A stretch of DNA of 64,000 nt from the NCBI GenBank assembly GCA_902806565.1, contig CADCXA010000030.1, forward strand, positions 868,001-932,000. The letters run 5' to 3'. A model generated the notes under the pieces. It was given only the letters and a program-made list of their open reading frames with translations. It had not been told where the DNA came from and ran no database searches. The translations under genes were made by a program, and so were the position numbers. The first letter of the stretch is position 1; every line of letters begins with the position of its first letter. The DNA is from Hypoxylon rubiginosum (Eukaryota > Ascomycota > Sordariomycetes > Xylariales > Hypoxylaceae). Below are positions 1-12,987 of the stretch, in pieces.

Positions 1-3000
1 CTTTGGCGTAGATCAATCTTAAGTGGGCTTGCATGGGGTTCGTTATTTAGGCGATGAGCGATGAGCGAGATATCTCCGGAACAGGTAGATAGGCGGATAG
101 GCAAGATAAGGCAAGGGTTGAGCGAATAGCGGCGGTCACGATGGGCGGCGGTGTGACCACGGAAGTCCGCCTGCTGGTAGTACGAGCTTGTTACAGCTGA
201 TGAGTTGAATGTTTGTTGGTTGGCAGCTCCAGCTCCAGCTCTAGCTGTGTCTGTGTGTGCATATGCATTCGTCTAATTCGGGATAAGAGAAGCGCGTTTC
301 GCACGACCAGCTTTCATGGGTTTCCGCTGGAATGGCGCAAGCGAGCCACGCGAAATGCAATGCTACAGATGCTGCAGATCCGGAGGGTAACAGAAACGGC
401 GCAGCGGGAGCCAATCAGGGGTCGCAACGGAATAATCTCCGCTGCACTTTGGCATGGCAGTTTGGCAGTCCCCAGCTCCAAGAGCTTTCGCATAGAGCAA
501 CCTTACAAGGAAAATGGAGAGAACAGGCAATATAAGCATCATGATACTACCTCTTTGGCCTACCTACATGTAGGTACTTACCTAAGCCCCGGCAGTTCTT
601 ATTACATAGTAGTACCTCTCAAGTCTAATGCCTCCTTTTTGCATCCTCCCATGGCTTCCATACTCTGGACGCTTGGAGGAAGTTCAACCAGCCACTTCGC
701 CGCAGGATCAAAGTGATCCCCAAGCTTACTATTAGATATCTGTTTCCATTATGAAGATTCGAAAGTAATAGAATCCTACGCGGCGGGACGATAGGGGAAC
801 GCCCCAACGCCTCCCCACCCCCAAATCCTGGCCATCCCGCGATTGATTAACGAACAATGATCACGTTCTCTCGTCACGCATACGCGGTAATGTCCGCAGC
901 GCGCGGGACGGGGAAGGAATTGCAGATCCTGATTGGCCTATCCCTCTTTAAACTTCTGACAGGCACCTCCAACTGGGGGCAAAAATGCCAATGCCTAAGC
1001 TTGGTTATACGGGATTGGGGGTTTGTTCGTTGGGGGTCATTCTTCTCTACCTCGATACATCACAAAGTCTGGTAACTCACAGGAGGAATGGCGTACAAGA
1101 TATTACGCAGCGAGGACTTATGTATAACTCACCTTCCCCTTCCGGGAAGCGGTCACAGCTTCGAGCCAGTCACGCCTCTCACCGAGAACCTTCTGTTGGT
1201 TCGATCGCAAGGGTGATCCGGAATCCAGCTCATTGGTCCAAGTCTTAAGTAACTCCTGCTATGATAATGCCACGAGGGATGTCGCCCACGGAGTTACTCT
1301 TTGCTCGAGTCCCTGCATATACCATTAAGTCCAACCAAGCTACTGTACAGTTGGTTCCTCTGCTCCAACAAAAGGATCAAACGTAGTCTCTTTTTCCCTT
1401 CATGGTCGACTAGGGATCTTTGATACCTTGGTATATCACCCACCCACGCACACCCGCATGTGTATTCTGTTATCGTTCATTGGCTATGTTAGTCGTTATA
1501 GTGTTCCTATAAGTGTAGTTTTTGCCATCCTACATCCTACCTAACTACCGTTAAGGCTAGATTGGTGCACTCCCTTGGTATAGTCACCCATGGGAGATAC
1601 GTGAGTTTGGTATTGCACCCATGCGAGGCACTACTACCTAGTCTTTTTACGGGGGAGGATGACCTTGATGGTGGCAGAGAAATATTGAATATATTAAGAT
1701 AAAATATTCATATTTATTTTATTGGAATTTATCTCCACATCTCAATATTGGAAATTAAACCTCCCACCATCTGGAACATCTGGTCGAGGGTGGGGGGTCA
1801 CGACACTCAGATGCCCACGTGGGAGTAAGTCGCCGTATCCAGTTATGATATTCTACGATATTAGGTAACATGGATATGCCAATTACATACCGCATTTTCC
1901 TACTTACAGCTCCTTTCATATAGTAACCTGTAGATGAGCTGCTACCACGAGACCGCAGCGTTGCTTCGGTGTTCCTGATAACCGGGTAGCCCGGATTTAC
2001 TAATGACAGAAGCTGAGAGCGACAGATTGGTTATGATCAAGCTTTAATAAGCTTCAACAAAGGAATCGGAGTACACTTGGCGTCAACTCTGCATCGACGT
2101 GCTTTTTAATGCTGGGTTTTTGTACGTATGGAGGCATGTATGTAAGATCTTAGATAAGTGACAGGTGATTTATACATGGCGAAGTGGCATTCCGGCATCG
2201 GCGGATCATTGATTTGCCGGAACGGCGTTCGTCTCGCTGGTACCTAATCGAGCCATTGAACAATCAGATTTCTCCATTGTTTACACTTCTCACCTTATCT
2301 CTCTGCCGGCCGGCAGCAGAGCCACAAGCGATGGAGCTGGGAGACAGAAGCCGGGATCACGATGAATCGGGCTCACGGCACCCACCCGAGCCACCACTCG
2401 ATTCGGCTCAACTTCTCGTAATTCTTACTAGGTATACGAAGTAATATGCAAGAAGTTACAATTTCGGCACATACTTGGGCAAGTTGGTGACAAAAAGGCA
2501 TCCGAGGCTCACTTGATAACGCAGCCACTTCGCCAGCCGCTAAGCTGCCGTACTGATTGTAAGGTTCGGAAGCGCTCCCGATGCAGGGTAGTCTTTCTAT
2601 GCTACCGTTACGATATGACTTTCACTAGCAAAAAAGACGGACACACAAACACCGACCAGAAGAGAGCAGAGCCCGGTGCTATATGACGCTTTATTCTAGA
2701 ACTAGAGCACAACCATTCTTTTCATGCGAACAGGTCTGCTTTCGGGATGGCGCCTTGGAACTTTTAAGATGGGCAGTTCCACAAGTTCGTAGACTCCGCC
2801 ATGACGGAGGTTTCAGGGGCTTCTAACCTCACGAAACGGCCAACTTCGGCGAAATTCCATTCTGTCATGTGTCAAAAACGCAGGAGACAGGGTCCCCCGA
2901 ACGCTTCGAATTCCCTTCTAGAAAGTGTTTAGTCTGTTTAACCCTGTGCGACGCTAGGGACCTGGGGGAGGAAGGGAAGGGTTGCTATCGCTGGCTCGGC

Positions 3001-5096
3001 TAAGCTAAGCGGTTCGGGATGGGGTTGGTTGTGTGCTCGAAGTTGAAGCTATGGAGAGTAGCATAGAGGGAGAGGAGAGGAGAGAGTCATGGCGACACGG
3101 CATCGGGGGTCGAATTAGGAAAAACGTGCGCGTTCGGGAAATTGGCCGGGTTTTGAACGCGATACTATGAGCAGGACGCAGCCCTGTCACCGGATGGCTT
3201 ACCCGGCCCCACGGGTTCCCGACTAGAACGTCTGAGGACTCGCCGGTGTCATTTTGCTAATCAATCCCTAGCTGCCTGACAAGGCGAAACAGGAAACGGT
3301 ATCCCAATCGTCTGAACGCTTTTAGTGAGTTAGGATAGCCGCACACACACGGAGGCCGTGCGTAAGACGAGACTCGTAGTGGACTCTCAAATATTAAATA
3401 TTAAATATTATTTTATCATTTTATTCTGTAGACAATTAATATTATTTTTATTTCTTTTTTTCTTCCTCGAGGATAGATGAACTCATTTACTACCAGTGGA
3501 TACGTTCATACGCCAGCCCTAGCGTTGACAGCTACCCCTTGCTTCTTCTGATCAATAACGGGAGCATCATATGTCATGTCCTAGGACACTTCACGGTCGT
3601 GTAAAGTATTCAATACCTAGTGTCAAGTAAAGTGAAATTTGTATTCTTCCCTCAAGTACCTACAGCTTCTCCGCAAAACAGGACAAGTAGCAGTAGTCTA
3701 TGTACGCCTCTAAATGTCGCTGCAGACGATCATATGTCCAGCTATTCTGTGGGTAAAGTGATTGCGGGATATCAGATAGAGAATACGGGGAATACATACT
3801 GCACCCCAGACGGCAGTACATACCATAGTACAGCTCATCTACTGAAGAAAAACAAACCAAATAAATAAAAGAGATAAAACAATAATAATAAACATTGTGG
3901 GGAATCATAAGTGTAGTAGAAGAATTAGCTCCATAGATAGGAGGTACCTACCAATAAAGTGTTTTTCCACCTTATTAATTTCAAGAAAGAAAGCTAGGTA
4001 CGAAGTAATGCGAACTGTGGTTCAGAACTCCAGAGCCTCCAGGCTAGGCAGACAGGCAGAGTATCTTCACCGGTCTCAGAGATCTGGACAGGCTGGGGGA
4101 AGACGGGATCGATCACGGGACTTGGGGTTTCCCAATCCAGCCTCCAGCGCAACGGTCGGGGTAGCTATTCATGCTACGGTACTGAGTAAGGGTCAATGCG
4201 ATAATAAAATGACGGACCCGCCGGCGTGGTCATTGGTCACACAAGCCACTATAATTAGTTCCGAGGCTTATCGAATTTGCCCAGGTGATTGCAGAGGGGG
4301 GGTGGGTGGCTATCGTTAAATTCTCGTTCGTCAATGCGTGCGCATATTCGTTTCGTGATGGTGGATGAAATTCATTCATAGGACATAGGACTTGATGATT
4401 ATCATGCAATCGATGATCGGCGCCATTTTCTCTCGTGTACTATGTAATTACATAACGGCCCCAGATGATTAAACCGGACGAAAACTAGTTAGCGGGCCGC
4501 ACTTTGCAGGTCACAAGCATGGGCAATATTTCGTCATTTTATGTTCCCTCTTGATTTTTTCCCCGGGTAACAACTCATCTGGTCGCTGACATGATACGGT
4601 CACACGTCTTCGTGTATGTGCGTGATGACTATGCGTCTTCGTACGTGGTGAGTCTGGTTACCAATTAGGGCTTCCCCAGAGCCCGCCACCGCCCAAGGAA
4701 CATGGACATTCCTCCATATGAGATGAGATAGCAATTGTGATAGATCTCATGGGGGTGTTACTAAGTAACAAGCAATGAAATGCATGCAGTCATCCGCCAC
4801 TTACATAAGATAACCTAGCTACGGCTGTGCTACCGCTACGCTACGTCATAGCGCTCTAGGTACCTAGGCAGGGAAGACACACGGTGCCTCTCTAGCCGTC
4901 ACGAGCCTCAACTCTCAAGCCACAGCAAAACAACAACCTACTTCCGAAAGAGGAACCTTCCTTAAACAGATTGAGGCTGACGCTTTCGCGACCCCTGAAT
5001 TGCTTTGTATCAGCCATCGTTACTTTGCCTACCTTGTGTTCATCTAGCCCACATATAACACTGGGTATAGAATTCTAAACGAGAGACAAACGCCCG
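1..5096. other. Intergenic region without supported genes
   Basis: I see no open frame here with recognisable protein features, and the ORFs are short and overlap on both strands. The stretch holds one perfect 16-bp palindrome at 561-576 (TACCTACATGTAGGTA), an AT-rich imperfect hairpin at 1667-1771 bounded by GATGGTGG and its complement, and an AT-rich tract around 3390-3470. The last few hundred bases before 5097 presumably hold the promoter of the small gene that follows, with a TATA-like ACATATAAC about 45 bases upstream of its start codon. Confidence 0.6.
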
Positions 5097-5600
5097 ATGG
5101 CAGACGAGAATAGAGAAGGCAAAGAGGAGGAGGGGCAGAAGAAGAAGCCCACGACCAAGGAGAAGCTCCTAGAAGAGATCACCAACCGCATCGAGGAGTC
5201 CAAGAAGCTGCAGGAAGAATCCGTGCGGCTGCACCAGCAAGCCGAGGAGGCAGACGACCCCGCCGCCGCCGAGGACCTCAAGTTCCGGGCCCGCGAGCTC
5301 GACAGGAAGGCCGCGACCCTGCTGAAGACGGCCAAGCGTCTCGAGACCGGCTGGATGCAGGGCGGGGCCGCGGGCGCCGGCATCGGCGCGGGAATCGCGG
5401 GCGGGCTCGGCGTGACCGTCGGATCCCTCGTCACCGGTCTCGTTGCCATCCCCACCACCGGCCTGGGCATCCTCGTCGGCGCCGGTACAGGCCTGGTCCA
5501 CGGGCCCTGGATCAAGTTCTCGCAGGCGTTTAGCAAGGACGAGGTGGACGAGATCGACAAGGACGCAGAGGAGGAAGCGCGGAGGATTGGCGAAGCTTAG
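5097..5600 (+). CDS. Small coiled-coil / glycine-rich hydrophobic protein, unknown function
   Basis: This is a single-exon frame of 167 residues. Residues about 5-85 are highly charged (Glu/Lys/Arg, with Gln and Ala) and look like a continuous coiled coil. Residues about 86-140 form a Gly/Ala-rich hydrophobic block with repeated GxxxG-type spacing, resembling a glycine zipper or a pair of short membrane-inserting helices. The tail (about 145-167) is again acidic and charged. There is no signal peptide. The start codon is the first ATG in the frame and lies in a CCCGATGG context. The coding sequence is visibly richer in G and C at third positions than the flanking DNA, which supports real coding and explains the long mirror frames on the other strand. 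I do not recognise a characterised homologue. The shape suggests a membrane-associating small protein, but that is inference. Confidence 0.75.
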   Translation: MADENREGKEEEGQKKKPTTKEKLLEEITNRIEESKKLQEESVRLHQQAEEADDPAAAEDLKFRARELDRKAATLLKTAKRLETGWMQGGAAGAGIGAGIAGGLGVTVGSLVTGLVAIPTTGLGILVGAGTGLVHGPWIKFSQAFSKDEVDEIDKDAEEEARRIGEA

Positions 5601-6747
5601 AAGACGAGAGCAATATATGAGGAGAAGAGGCCTGGGTCCCGGGAGAATATGAAAAGCGTGCTGCTTAGCGAAGACGGCGTTTACGATACGATGTATATGA
5701 GTTACGAATCTTGATTGATACGAGGATAGACATGATAGGTTTCCTTAGTTGCACATGTAATACGGTAATGGATATATACCTACCTCTTAGGGGCGTGTTG
5801 AAATCGCGAGTTAGCCCCCTTTCCCACCTTATCTTCGTCCCAGTAGGCTCTATGTCTAGTTCCTATCAACTATTCCATAGGACTACCTAGCAACCTGAAA
5901 ATTCGGTTTCCATGGCTAGTCTTTGTCATGAGAAAGACCTTAGCTGCTAATGGGTAGTAGGTATGGGCACCTAATCTAGGCACGCAACCATACTCTCTAG
6001 GTTGATCAACGAGAAAAATTTACATACCTAGGTACCTAAGACACCCGTATAGGCTTGCGCTTTAGAGCTTGATCGATGTTGCTTGTCCATTAGAGTCTGA
6101 TCTGACATAGGACAGCCTAATCATCTTAACTAGGTACCTACCTAGGTAGCTTCAGTGTTGCTACTTAGGAGTATGGCCTATGCAGTCATAATGAAGGTAT
6201 TTTACAAATTTGCAATACCGCTGCAGCTAATGGCTGATATTGCACCAATATATGAGTATAGATGTTAGAGATTCTAAACATGCCCTGGATGCAGTCTTTC
6301 GGGCAGTCATTGTGTGAATTGTCACCTACCTACCTACCTTCCTCCTACCTTACAATGCTAGTTGGTCCTCATTCCTTACTTTTCCTTCGTCATCCAATGG
6401 ACTCTTTATAATCACTTAGAAGAAACTAGAATTTCCACTATACCTCGTATCTTCTAAGCATTGATATACGTAAACATATTTCATTCCCCTATCCATCTAA
6501 GTCACTAGAAGCTCTGAGAAATGGAGTGGAATTAGAACGTAGGAATGTGTTATCATCCAGATAAATAACATGCTATTCGGTACGTTATTTAACTCTAAAC
6601 ATGTCCTGCTTGGTTCCTCGCCCTAGACGGACTACTAGCATATCCTATCTTAACCAACATTGAGTACCAGCATTTTCACCCCCTGCCTCTTTGGTTATCC
6701 TACACAACACTTTTCTTTCTTGATTGCCATAGAAAGAATCGAAGAAC
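5601..6747. other. Intergenic region with palindromic TACCTAGGTA repeats
   Basis: No gene is visible. The stretch contains two exact copies of the 10-bp palindrome TACCTAGGTA (6025-6034 and 6139-6148), each extended by further TAGGTACC/CTACC units, and a CTACCTACCTACCTT run near 6327-6341. It probably includes the 3' UTR of the upstream gene and the promoter of the 2EXR gene. Confidence 0.55.
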
Positions 6748-7752
6748 ATGCCTCTGGCCGATCACTCACCCGATGAGGTTCGTATCTTCGGGGAAGGCTA
6801 CGAACACTTACTCATTCTCCTAATTATCGAAGCGACTAGGACCTTCATAACGATATGTTTACTTAGAAAAATGCAGGACGACAAGCAGAGAGCTAGAGGA
6901 AGCATGGAGCGTCAACAACCTTCTTGTCTACCACCTCCAAGGCAGTATTGTGCTACATATGCCGACGAGTTTACGAATTTTGGGAAGCTTCCACTTGAGC
7001 TACGTGAAATGGTCTGGGAATATTACCTCGTCGGTCGAAAACGTCGCTGTATTATTCTAATCCACGATGGCCCAAGGGAATACTGGGGGGGACGTGTTGT
7101 TGAGGGCATGCGGCCTGATCCAACCCTGGTACGAGTTCGAGTTTGTGAAGCCGGTTCAAACAAGCCTTATTACAGACCTACTTGGGGTATCAGTAGAGAG
7201 GTTTACGCCACAGCGAAGAGGTTGAAATGGGAGCCCTTCCCCCAGTTTGACATCATTCGAGACATGGCTTGCTCCAACCTTCCCAATCCTTACTTTGAAC
7301 TGAGGGAATCGACACCAATTGACTTGAACCATGACGTCCTATACATAGCGACCACTTCGCTGCTACCACTCCGGGCCTTAATGGGTGTTCCGTGGGCCTC
7401 TCAGATACAGCACCTGGCAGTGAGATTTCCTGTTACTCGAGCATCATGCAACCGAGTCGTGGATTCTTTCTCGGACGTCTTACCGCGCTTGACAAAACTT
7501 AGGCGGCTACTTTTTGTAACGCCAATCAAGGAGTGTCCTTATTTCGGACCCAGAGATGCTGACGGATTCATGTATGATAAGGGCATGTTCTATTATATTC
7601 CATCAGTCAAACCCAAGCTCCTACTCGATAGACGGCTACGAAATGTATATTTGAGGACGGCCTTAGACACCATTTACTCACCCTTTTTTATAAATATCTC
7701 TCCGAAGTCAAGTGCTCACTTATTTACCTATTCATCAAGACATGGTACTTAA
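6748..7752 (+). CDS. 2EXR domain-containing protein
   Basis: This is an open frame of 334 residues. From about residue 76 it carries the start of a 2EXR domain: Phe-Gly-Lys-Leu-Pro-Leu-Glu-Leu-Arg-Glu-Met-Val-Trp-Glu-Tyr-Tyr, the usual F-x-x-L-P-x-E-L-R-x-x-(I/V)-W-E pattern. The rest of the domain follows, with a Gly-Ile-Ser-Arg-Glu segment and the hydrophobic stretch around Asp-Val-Leu-Tyr-Ile. 2EXR proteins are a large lineage-expanded fungal family of unknown biochemical function. The N-terminal 40 residues include a hydrophobic segment (about residues 20-40) that is unusual for the family. A start at the internal Met at 6871 would remove it and may be the real one. The C-terminus after about residue 300 loses obvious family character, so a late intron or frame decay is possible. 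It stands alone at the left edge of a long gene-poor stretch. Confidence 0.7.
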   Translation: MPLADHSPDEVRIFGEGYEHLLILLIIEATRTFITICLLRKMQDDKQRARGSMERQQPSCLPPPRQYCATYADEFTNFGKLPLELREMVWEYYLVGRKRRCIILIHDGPREYWGGRVVEGMRPDPTLVRVRVCEAGSNKPYYRPTWGISREVYATAKRLKWEPFPQFDIIRDMACSNLPNPYFELRESTPIDLNHDVLYIATTSLLPLRALMGVPWASQIQHLAVRFPVTRASCNRVVDSFSDVLPRLTKLRRLLFVTPIKECPYFGPRDADGFMYDKGMFYYIPSVKPKLLLDRRLRNVYLRTALDTIYSPFFINISPKSSAHLFTYSSRHGT

Positions 7753-10700
7753 CTACTCAGCATTGACAGACATTCTCATCAACCGCACAGGCCCTTCATA
7801 GCAACCTTGTATTAATAGCTGTGCCCTTCAGGCTCTACTAGTCCTGGGGTATCTTTGTTTAGATAAAGTAAAAGAAGACTACGGTACTCTTTCACGTTAT
7901 GGAAATGGGCTTCTCAAACGACGCTATGTCCACTGGCTGTTTCTGACAAGGGGAAGGTGCCACGACGGCAGATGTCTTTAGATAGGGTAAACTCTATAGA
8001 ATACACCTAAAGCCATCCCAAAACCCATGAATCATTAACGTTGACATGTAGATTGCTATTTTCTTACTAACGTTGATCTAGGCTTGAGGCTTGTTAGTTG
8101 CCTTGACACATAAGCGCGTTAGACGGAGAGGGCATGATAAGCCTCGCGCTTAGCTAATACTATCGGGGAGTTGGGGAGGCGCCGCAGCCATTAGGAGTAT
8201 TACACAGTCAGGGTCGCGGGCTGGGGTTGCACGAAGACCTCAGGTGGATTTCAGGGCCAGATCCTCCCTCTCCGAGACAATGACAGAAAGGCTGAAGATA
8301 AACCGTTGTCTGCCCCCCTACACCACGCTAACGTACCTACCCAGCGCTAAAAGTACGGGCTGCTACGCTGAGGGTGTGAAAGACAGTTGTTCAAGGCTGA
8401 GTTGTCAATAATTGTCTCACACCGAACGCGTGACAGCATCCTACGTGGATAGGAGGGTCGCAGCCAAGCGCTTGAAACATTTGATTCACTTCCCGCGGAG
8501 ATGGTGTGCTGAGTTAATCGATAGCGTACCCTACCCAACGGGAGCGGTGGTCGTTCTCTCTCACACTCTCTCTCTTAGATCTGTGTGCTGCCTTTTCTCC
8601 ACGTCGCATCGGGGAGGCTCTATAGGGGACGCGGGGAAGGATCACCAGACCTGAGAAATACGGAGCGAGCGAACGAAAAAAAAGCTAGGGGCCTGGCCTC
8701 TGGGGGGATCGTCTTGTGCTGATCGCCAAGCCCTAATATACCGTAGAATTTTTATTTTTATTACTCTGAGTACACTCCATCGACATGTGTTCGCGAGCCT
8801 GCAGCAGGGCCCTTCACCGCCGGTTGCGTCTCTCGGTCGTCACTCGTCGTGTGTTAGCTGCGCCGCTGGATAGCCTAAGACGAAACCCACGAGCGACGGA
8901 GGACAGGCGGGTTGGGGCTTATGTCTGGACCCTGCAGTTGTCCTGAGCACCTGAGCTAGCGGCCCGTCTGCTGTTGGCACATGGTGATCCTACGGCGCAG
9001 CTCTCTATTACGGCCCCAAGGAAGGTGAAGGATATACGGGTTTAACGTCACCAAACGTAAGAGAAAAAAAAGGCCATGTCGTCTTTCGTGTTTGTCCCGT
9101 CCCCGCCGATTCACCCGCCCGTCCATCCGCCTAACTACGATAACCCCTTGGCCGGGAGCCGACGCAACGGTAGCAAAGCTACGGAGATATTATTTTAGCT
9201 TACCTTGGTAGAACCACTGGGCAACTTACTAGGCCACCCTACTCCCTATTTATGATTCCTGATGCCGTGACCTGACTGCACCTTACCTGTTCCTGCGGGA
9301 GCAACCCCTTCCTCTCCTCTCACCGGCTGCGATCCGCACCCCAGCCGTTGGAGAAAATTAATTTATAAAAAAAAAGAACTACCCCCGCAGGGCAGGGCGC
9401 AGAAGCCTCGAGCTTATGTACACCCTCCTGTCGTTTACTCCATCCACCGGCTAAATGGCGCGCAGTCCAAGGTGTGCCGTGGCGCAATTTAGCCGGCGCT
9501 TTTATCCAAGGCCCTGAGAGCCCGTCGGGACGTGCTGAGAGGCTCCTTGGGAGAGGAAAACAGGGGTAAGGGTTGCCTGCCCGCTGTATCGTTGACTCGC
9601 TGTACCACCCTGGAACCGATCGGCCGGGATTCCTTGGGGACGGGCGCCACGGGATGGCGTGAAAGGTGCAGTGGGACGCTAGGGTAAAGGATTCCCGCCG
9701 CGACGGCTTTCGGCTGCGCGGTGGATTGCGTAGACGCGTTGCGGGAAGGAAAAAAAAAAGTAATTTCACGAATCCGACGGCTGGGCGCGCGAAGCAGCAT
9801 GGGCTTCGAGTGACTACGCAGCCACGCTAGGGTTGCCGATCCGGGAGCGCCACCAGGAGGGAGAGAAGAAAGTCGCGAAGCCGATCCAATATATCTTTAT
9901 TATATCCCCATAAAATAAACTACAGCCTACAGGCGAACGGCGTACGTAGGGACTCCATATTCCTGGGGTGCATAAAGTTAAAAGACGTTCGGTATGACGG
10001 CCCCCAGGATCTGCTGTCCCGTCTCCGTAATACCCCAAAGTCCACTTATGCTACGACCTCTCTTTTCATTTCTATTACTCACGACAAGAAAACGACAAGA
10101 AAAAAAATGGAAATAAAACATGAATAAAATATGAGTCGAATAAAATAATAATAAAATAAAATAAAAATCCTGTTCTTCTTCTCCGAATACCAATGTATAA
10201 CGGGACGCGTGTTCCTCAAAGTAAGACTTGGAAATCTTAGCCAGGAAATCCCCTATTCCGGAGTCCTAAGCGGGCACCTGGCTCCTACCGAATCTCGATT
10301 ATATCAGATCGAGACACATTGTAAATTATCACCGCAAGGCGATACGTCCCATGCCGTAGTGCTGATGCTGAGTGATAGGGGTCCTGTGTAACCCGCATCC
10401 ATCTCACCAAGATACCATTGGCTGGATGCCTTGTACTTTAGGGGTACTAATTATATTTCTCTCGGCGGAGGATGATGATGATAGGTATCACTGGCACATG
10501 ATGAGCACGCTTATGTTGACTCAAAGAAGAGACACTCTAACTCTACTGCGAGATATTCGTCAGAGGTGTCTCTCGTATCTCTCTGTAGGAGGCGCGTACA
10601 CACGTTATCTCCTGCTCGACTATTATTTATTCTGTGATCACCGTGCGCTAGAGAAGTTTCACAGAAGCACAAGAGGATCGATCATTTCGGAGGCACTTTC

Positions 10701-12967
10701 TACAAACGGAATGCCCGCACGAGGTTCTACGGCTGCGCGTGATCTCCGGGCCTTAGCAACAAACACATCCAAGGCGGTCATTGCGCAGTTGGGGTAAAAC
10801 AAGAAAAGGTGACTCCTCTTCTTCCCGAAATGACTCTTTTATGGTGAGGGGCAACTATAGGAGAAGGCGAGGCTACGTGCATGGAAGAGAGAGTGTCCAC
10901 TGTTGAAGAAACGCCGTGGCGAAGTGAGAGAGACATTTTGCCCAGGGTCATGGTATACGTTATTGCCGTCGGGAGACCTGGGATTGTTGGAGAAGAGGAT
11001 GTTCAACGAAAGGAACTAGGACTTAATACCTAATCCCTAGCAAGCGAAGAACCGGTTACGTGGAGACCGTTACGCCCGTTTCACATCTCGTCCAACTTTG
11101 GTACGGGCCTTGCCCTTAGGTAGCCTTTTTTCCCTTTCCCACGGGGTAATTACCGCTTCCTCACCGTAGAAAATGCATCCGTACGGCGCTGTCCTTTTGA
11201 AGACCCTCGCTTCGGCCTTTGATAAATGCCCGCTGGCCCGAAGACGGCCAACCACCTGAGCCATCAATGCAAAAGACCGCGTTTTTTCTTCTTCTTCCCG
11301 AAACGGCTTCAGTCGGAGTCCTTAATTACCAAACGCCAACGCCATCGAAGATGGCGAAAGAGGGACAAGCCGGACTTATCACCGTCAGGTGACTTGAGCA
11401 CCGGGGGCGTGCATGTGCTCCGAGGTGCGTCGAATTATGGGCAAATGCAGACGATAGCGTATGTAATGTACAGAGTGTATTCCCGATGTTAGATACGTAC
11501 CTATATACCTAGGTAAGGTATCTATCTACCTACCTAGTCCAATATAGCGCCATATGGGCGGCGATAGCACTTCTTCACGGGTTCGTGAGGCGGTCTGCGA
11601 TCTGTGGCGCCGGCCAGCTTGCACCATTGGCTAGGTTTCGCGGGCCATATCGTGAAAAAGGGTGAAAGAAAAAGGGCAGGCTAGATTATTGTCGCATCAA
11701 CGGTAAGCCAACCACTATCCTAGTATCGTCCGTGCCTGTGCTTCCCACCCGACCAAAATACAACAAACGAAAGAATGTGGTCCGGAGATGTGTAATTTTG
11801 CTACGGATTCTTTTAATTCGCTCGCCGACCTGCCCTTGGGGGAACGACTTTCGACTTACGCCGTGGGGGGCCCACTCGTCGTTGCGTGTTAATTCCCAGC
11901 ATGTGGACCAGCTTCAGGGAATCAGATGAGGAGGTTAAGGGCCAGATGCGCGGCTGACCATCTAGCCTGCCCAGCGTAATAGCTTTGAAACTCGTCAGGA
12001 ATAAGGTGTTGCCACTCGTGCACTTAACTCTGACTATCTGAATAACCTGATAAGGGACGGCCCGATCTGTGCCGCATGTCGTCAGCAGAGTCGAGTTAGC
12101 CTGCTTTGGTCAAATCGTATCAGCCTTTTGGAGATTGAACCTCCACCATCCTCCTCCTTCATCTTCCTCTGGCTTCTATAGGGATGATGTCGCGTATTAC
12201 CCTCAAGCAGTCCAGTCCAGTTGGCAGGCAGGCAAGCTGACGGCCGGCAGCCTTCTTCGGTAGCCGGGATCCGCACTAATGTCATGTCATATAATAGGCG
12301 GATCATCGCGAGGCGGGTTCGGGCTCGTCAGCGGAGAGATCGGCCTTGGCCGTCAGCAACCATACGACCCCACGAATAGGTAATCCCTTTTTGGGGGTGG
12401 GGTGAAGGCTCAGCTGAAAGGTCAGAATTTCCCATGGGGTCGGCACCCCGAAAGTTCTTCGTAAGACGACACTTGGGTGAGATGATAATGCAAGAAACAA
12501 TGGCAAATCTGACATCTTACTCACGTTTGAAGGGAAATAAGGGGGGAAAATTACGGTAATTTGGTAAAACCCAACCGCCACACCCGCGTGTTGTGTATGA
12601 GAGAGAACCCCCGAGCCTTGAGGCAAAATGTACCCCGAAAACCTCTCTACCTCTTACCTAGGTACCTACCTACCTACCTTCTTTCTCACCTGTCGGACTT
12701 GCTGTTGCCATCTTCACTCTGCCTTACGCGGCAATACGTTCAAAACAGACCTTGGCATCCCGCAGTCCAGAGATCTCGAACGAGGTGACCGACCAAGATC
12801 GTCCCCTGTACGAGATGAGTTGCCAGATATAGAAGTATGCCGTGGTTCGTGTAACCACCTTCGAGTCGCTTCGCCCCTCGTGGCATTGGTCACCGTGGAC
12901 GTCTGTACCACAAAACATGATCCAACTACGTGCTACGCTGGCGCTGCTGAGATGAGCGGGGGAAGGA

Positions 12968-12987
12968 GGGGGGGGGGGGGGGGGGGG
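12968..12987 (+). repeat. Poly-G homopolymer of 20 bases
   Basis: There is an uninterrupted run of 20 guanines directly after GGGGGAAGGA. It is prone to length error in sequencing and could fold as a G-quadruplex. It lies outside any supported gene. Confidence 0.95.

Noticed and set aside
9320..9800. Two overlapping minus-strand frames rich in Pro/Arg/Ser
   Set aside because: Composition-driven frames with no motif; they overlap each other out of phase.
10372..10797. Open frame of 141 codons, plus strand
   Set aside because: Parts look protein-like (Arg-Tyr-Leu-Leu-Leu-Asp-Tyr-Tyr), but there is no recognisable domain, no intron support and no sharp composition change.
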